DNA from: Diploscapter coronatus
Lineage: Eukaryota; Nematoda; Chromadorea; Rhabditida; Rhabditidae
NCBI GenBank assembly: GCA_964036155.1
Contig: OZ038423.1
Coordinates: forward strand, 2,433,249-2,497,248
Direction: 5' to 3'
DNA: 64,000 nucleotides
Shown here: positions 58,901 through 64,000 of the stretch, in pieces
How the letters are laid out: each line of letters opens with the position of its first letter
Numbering within the stretch: position 1 is the stretch's first letter
Notes under the pieces: generated by a model
The model's input: the letters and a program-made list of their open reading frames with translations, nothing else
The model's database searches: none
What the model was told of the DNA's origin: nothing
Program-made: the position numbers and the translations under genes

Positions 58901-61041
58901 TTCTCACGCTAGATCCGAAAAAAATAGTCGCAACTTTCTTCGAGTCGAAAGTCGAAACATGTCACCGTATCTATCGATTCGTTCGTTTTTCCCGCCACTT
59001 TTTCTTTCTCCCCCTTTTCTCCGTACTATTTTTACGCATCTCTTCTTTTCGTCTCTCAAAAATTCATGATATTTTCCCGTCTTTACTCGTGTTTTACACG
59101 ATGCTCACGCGAACGCGCATGTGTCAAAGTTAACGAAGTTTCAGGGGAAGGAGCTAGATAGATGGGAAATAGAACTAGAAGTTGACAGGGAAAGTGAAGT
59201 CAGAAATGAAGAAAAAGTGAGAGAAATTGAGAGAAAAAATCGCGCAAAAACGACTGGCAGCTGAGACTAAATTGCGCACGAAAAGTTCACTTTTTGCGTG
59301 ACGAGAGAGCACGTAAAACTAGGTATCGGAAAAGAAAGAGATATTGAAAATGAGTATGAAATATATCGGCTCAGGTAAGAGGTCAAACAACGATGATGTT
59401 GAAGTTACGAAATAATCACCATCTTCATTCTAAAGATGAACAATTTTTTCTGAAAACTGATAACTCGAAAAAAGAATTTCAATGTGAGAATTTATCAAAT
59501 GAAAATAAAAATAAAAAATTAGAATATTTTTACCAAAAATATAATTCAAATTCGATAGCAAATTATTCGTATTCTGATCGCTAAAATTTCCACTATATTT
59601 TAAGATTCGTGCTAATAATAATAGTAGTAGAACACTTTCCCCAATTTTATCCTATCTCAATATTTGTTCACATGAGTTTAGAAGCTCCCTCTTTGCGTGT
59701 ACACCGTAATGCCACCCTTTCAAACCGATAATTAGCATAAGCGACCGAACAGCACGAAGATGAGCATTATTACGATACGAAATAAGATAAAATCACATAG
59801 GCACTCGTGATATATAACTATGCTCAAGCAACTATAATTAGAAGGTGAAATTTAGAAGTTTAAGGGATTGCTCGCGAAATTTTATGATAAAACGTCGAAA
59901 ATTTCAAATTTTACTACGAATTTAAGAAAACCCACTACAAATTCTCTTGTTCATCAATTTCTAAAAACTATTTTCGACATGATGATAATTAAAAAAAAAC
60001 ATTGCTACAAGACACATACAACCAATATTAAAAATATTGATGACGATCCTGGTTTCAAATTTTTAAAGCCTATTTAAAAAAAAAAGAATATTTTCGAAAT
60101 TTTCAGGTCAAAAATGAATGATCTAAGATGTTTCAAAGAAGAAATTGAGCTGTTCCTCCCAAACCGATGCAACGATTTAGTAATCACAAATTGGTTTGCT
60201 AGTTTGCATAATTTGGCATGCCGAAGTTGGCCGAATTTGAGCGAACACTCCCCATGCTCGGAAAAAAACGATCCACGATAATCGAATTTGGGAAGTGAAA
60301 TGGGGAAAAAGTTTAGACAAGATGAAACTAGAGGAAAGTTAGTTGAATTTTAATAAAACCTAATTCAATACCAAACGCAGCGCTGAAGTAAAGGTAAAAT
60401 GATCTGCTGCAAATTTGAAATGTATATGCTTTAGAAACACATGTTGAAACTATGGGAAAATTTTAATTGTGGCATAGATAACACACGATAGGAGAGAATA
60501 ACACACGTGATAAGTATTGATAAAATTGTAAAACCTATGTGATCCGAGTAGATATCAGATTGAAAATTGTGAGTAATGAGGCATGACGATATCAATAAAG
60601 ACCATTTCAATACGAGGTTTACGCCGATCTATGTATCGGAACAATTAGAAAACTTCATGAGAACCCTCCAAAATTTAACACCAAATTGTTTGTCCAGAAA
60701 TTACATATCCAGTCCATTACGATGCGTGTAAATAGTTAAATCGTCCGTATAGAGAATCAAAAATGCCTGTTTCTCTTATTTTCACTCATCTCTATTCCAT
60801 TTCCTTCTCTCTTGTGTCGTGCGATTGTCTATTTTTGTGCATTGCACAGATGCGCGCACATAACATTTTTACACTTCGTACGTCCATAATCCCAGCCAAT
60901 TATCTCGCAAACTACTATAAATGCACTCCTATCACGCGGGCATGAAAAATAGGGAATAGTGTTCCGATCGAAAACGAAAATGAATCTCTACTCTCGTTGA
61001 GATGAGATGGATAAGTTTCAAATTAAACGATATCATTTTTT

Positions 61042-61151
61042 GCAACCTGGAGACCTCAAATCCTCATGCCATGCGAAATAGTGTGAGGAAAGGATCGTTT
61101 TCCCTACCATCCCTCATCTTATTTCGCATGGCTTGAGGCTTCCAAATAGCC
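61042..61151. repeat. Foldback family A, copy 2 (opposite orientation)
   Basis: GCAACCTGGAGACCTCAAAT at the left and GGCTTGAGGCTTCCAAATAG at the right, with GCCATGCGAAATA/TATTTCGCATGGC inside. It matches 22999-23116 in reverse orientation. Confidence 0.75.
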
Positions 61152-62818
61152 CTATTTGTTTGATATGAAGAAAGCTTATGCTTCGAACTACAAAATATGC
61201 TCAAAAATAGCTCCATTTTAGGATGGTAGATAATTCATTTTTCGAACAAATAAAAGAGATTCGAGTTTAGAGTTTAGTCGATGACTACGCATAAAGACGT
61301 TGTTGCGTTCGAAAATTACATCCTATCAAACACTGAAATCTCAAGCTCTAGACAATCTAAAAGTAAACATTTGTTCACTTACTGTAGAAACATCACCTAA
61401 AATACTATATAAAAAACACCTACGCTCAGGGAAGTTCTCAACACATATATTGCTTTTCAGAGCAGAGTCTTGATAGAGGTTGAACTTACTATTAGATGAT
61501 GCTGCTTCTGGCATGAATTTGGCAGAGAAGTCAGAAAATCGCGAAGTATCATTCAATTTTGAAAGAAAAAGAAAAAGATCACCGAATCTCTCTAAATGGA
61601 ATGCACTCTTGTGGCATGTCAATTGCACGGAGCATAGAAGGGAAGAGAAAGATGCAAAAACGACTGCGATACAACATTCACGCTCTCGCACTCACGACAA
61701 ATTTCCCTGGCTTTATCGCGCCCATTTCTCCAGCTCTCCAAGATAAAGTATACTATTTCTCCTAATATAGAAAGATAAACTCGGGTTCTCAGGTTGTGAC
61801 ATGCAGCGATAGAGCTTTAATAAATTTGTGGGTGAGGATATCCGAATTTCCAACGTCAAACGGAATTTGAAAAGTTTGGAAGCGAATTTACAATTATTTG
61901 AGAAAAATGATGCTTTACAGCAAGATTGGTGAAAAAGGAGATGTTTCACGAAATTTCAAATGCCAGTAGATTTCAAAAAATAATTACTGATGTTTGATTA
62001 TCATATCAAGTTAACGTTCAAAACCAACAGCATACCAGTGAATAATCAATCGTCAGAATCCGGTGATAGGCTAAATGTAGCATATTCAAATTACCCTCAA
62101 AGGTATCACAAAACTACGAGTTTTCTAAAAATGGCTCTGAAATGAGGTGGTTAGTTTCTTTCCTTCCTCATTTTTGCCTCGACATCACCCTTGACTCAAA
62201 CCCTCAATGAAGTTCGCACTCTCGGGTTTGATTGCCTGTGTGCTATCAGATGAACTCTCGAAACGGGGATGTTAGATTTTGTTCCAACGAGTTTTTCGAA
62301 GAGTACGTTTTTATCGAAGGGCGAAATAGAAGGTTCAAAGCATGGTAAAGAAGAGATGCACGAAGAGTTTTTTTCAGCGTTTTCTCCTAGAGTACATTTT
62401 ATATCAAATTTAAAAGTTTAGGACTCATAATATGCTGTTAAACAAAAGTTAAAGGACTTTTCTAAAGTTTACTTTATTCTCAGTGGCTAAAATAATGGTG
62501 TTCTCAAGAAGAGATTCAAGGGACCCTATGACGACGATTTTCTTTGAAATACTCATGATCAAAATACGAAACTAGGATATAGGATGAATCAGATTTGAAC
62601 TCAAATTTCCCTCAGAAAAAATCTCGAGTTTATTCCGACGGCCTTTTTCGGAGTACGCTTTATCTCTGGACGAGAAATTTCCGCTTCAAAATTCGAGTGA
62701 GACAGCAGTGTTATCTCGGAGGCGTCAAAAGTAGGAAAAAATGGGAGGCGAACAAGCGAACGATGGGCAGAAAATAGGCCGAAAAGTTGCATTTGTCCCT
62801 GGGGATGCAGCACAACTT

Positions 62819-63010
62819 ATATGTCGTAAGATATGTCAACCCTTCTAGGGAAAGTCCCCAGGATTTGTAAAAAAAAAAACGCCTAAACTAAACTTTACGA
62901 GAATTCAAGGGTCCCTTAGAATATCTTGCGAAATTTCAAATATGTCGTAAAATGTGTTCACCCTTTTGAAGAAAGTCGCAAGAATTTGCAGAAAAACGCC
63001 TAAACTTTAT
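62819..63010. repeat. Diverged tandem duplication, about 121-bp unit
   Basis: Two direct units begin TATGTCGTAA (62819 and 62941) and share CACCCTT/CAACCCTT, GAAAGTC, then ACGCCTAAACT and GAGAATT. Confidence 0.65.
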
Positions 63011-63014
63011 GAGA

Positions 63015-63113
63015 ATTGGGCCTTTTGTAGTATTCGCTCGATTTTTGAGAAATAGTACGAAGAAAAGACAAAATCGAGCGAGTACCACAAAAGAGTGAGG
63101 GCGAATACTACAA
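63015..63113. repeat. Foldback element with a repeated arm
   Basis: GGGCCTTTTGTAGTATTCGC pairs with GCGAATACTACAATAGGCCC at the far end. A second inverted copy (AAAATCGAGCGAGTACCACA) lies inside, so the left arm can pair with either. Confidence 0.65.
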
Positions 63114-64000
63114 TAGGCCCGAGAATTTTGAGGGTTTTGTCAAAATTGCCATGAATTTTCTTGCATAATTCTGAATATGTTAATTTTTGAGAAGAAGAAG
63201 GCGCAAGAAAATGAAAATATGGATTGCTTCGTCTCACAGGATTGTAGAAATTAACAATATTGTAACACTACAAAATGCTGAAACTTATTTTATATCTAGC
63301 ATCGAATTACATAACGAAATTAGACGATAGCCATAAGTTCGATATTTGTTCAAGTGTGACCTCATATGTTCAATTTTGATAATTTTCATAAAATATAGTG
63401 CAAATTGACACAAAATACCTATGAGTAAATACACAATAGTCTTCGCAAATTTTGGAGCATACTAATCGAGTTTGGAAATAGCCGTTCAAAAATTGTTGGG
63501 TTTGGTTGGAAAGGTAAATGTATGTGTGAGACAAAGTATATACAAGAATGGAAACTCGGTGCGAGTATGGACCGTTTCAATTTTTTCGGCCAGGCACATA
63601 TTGTCTTCTCTTTACGGCAAAAAAAATCCTTCGCTCTCCATTTTCGGCGCGCTATTTCTCTCGAAGAATAAAGAAATTGCATGAAGATATTGAAGTGCGA
63701 AGAGATTTTTCTGCCGTTAGAAAAAGATGCAGTGAGCGGGCACACACGGTTTTACAAACGCCTAGCCAAATAACGCATGACGGGAAAATTGGTAACAAAA
63801 CACGAATTTCTCAATGGAAGACAAAAATTGATGATTAGAATCTATAACTCTTGCCTAACTCGAGGCATAAAATCAGCAGTGGAACGGGTACGAGAAAAGC
63901 GCGTGTGTGCGATATCACCGTATAATAAAAGTGATATGAAAAAGCTAATTTGGTCATTGGAAATTCCTATTTGCTCTAGAACGCTAGCTAAATTGAGAGA

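Larger units (their letters stand above)
49942..64000. other. 14-kb stretch upstream of capicua without a supported gene
   Basis: No frame here has splice-consistent, non-repetitive coding character. It includes short CTGGTGAATT repeats (50280-50380), a (CA)n run near 52050, purine-rich tracts (59150-59250), foldbacks and a tandem duplication. It may hold the capicua promoter and distal elements, or introns of a gene beyond the right edge. Confidence 0.6.

Noticed and set aside
60114..60281. 55-codon plus frame after TTTTCAG
   Set aside because: Short, unconnected and without a family match; palindromic GGCATGCC region.
1..64000. CRISPR arrays, bacterial operons, rRNA
   Set aside because: None seen; the intron structure throughout shows a eukaryotic genome.

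Overview
This is eukaryotic DNA, almost certainly from a rhabditid-type nematode; the species cannot be fixed from the window. It is AT-rich. Genes are broken by many short introns (often 42-60 nt) ending in TTTCAG-like acceptors. Several genes have a TTTCAG or TTTTAG a few bases before the ATG, as expected of spliced-leader trans-splicing, and one gene belongs to the nematode pepsin-inhibitor-3 family. All gene models were spliced by hand from the sequence. The phases close exactly across every gene called with high confidence.

Layout. (1) 1-6.8 kb: the minus-strand 3' part of a Neuralized-like gene (NHR domain), running off the left edge, with a small plus-strand ORF in one intron and a dense run of GATA sites in the proposed first intron. 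(2) 9-19 kb: a compact island of small genes on both strands: a secreted Cys-rich peptide (+), a pepsin-inhibitor-3-type protein (+), a 453-aa kelch-propeller protein (-), a tRNA-derived SINE-like element, a two-module secreted Cys-rich protein (-), a hypothetical ORF (-), a 62-aa secreted Cys-rich peptide (+), a doubtful small ORF (+), and a KChIP/neuronal-calcium-sensor-like EF-hand protein (+). (3) 19-20.9 kb: no gene; about 1 kb is an array of ATATAT elements just past the capicua stop codon. (4) 20.9-49.8 kb: a complete minus-strand capicua (CIC) gene, 35 coding exons and about 1519 aa, with the N-terminal long-isoform domain, the HMG box and the C1 motif; two introns exceed 4 kb. (5) 49.9-64 kb: no convincing gene; foldback repeats, a diverged tandem duplication and purine-rich tracts.

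The two large genes are conserved regulators: Neuralized acts in endocytic and Notch-type signalling, Capicua is a repressor downstream of RTK/MAPK. The genes between them look like fast-evolving secreted or nematode-specific proteins. The most interesting items are a two-repeat ankyrin reading frame that overlaps the capicua 5' leader in another frame, many TGAATGAA (Capicua-type) octamers inside capicua's own introns, the GATA-site run in the Neuralized gene, a calcium sensor with only one intact EF-hand loop, and several foldback families. No CRISPR arrays, rRNA or intact tRNA genes were seen.
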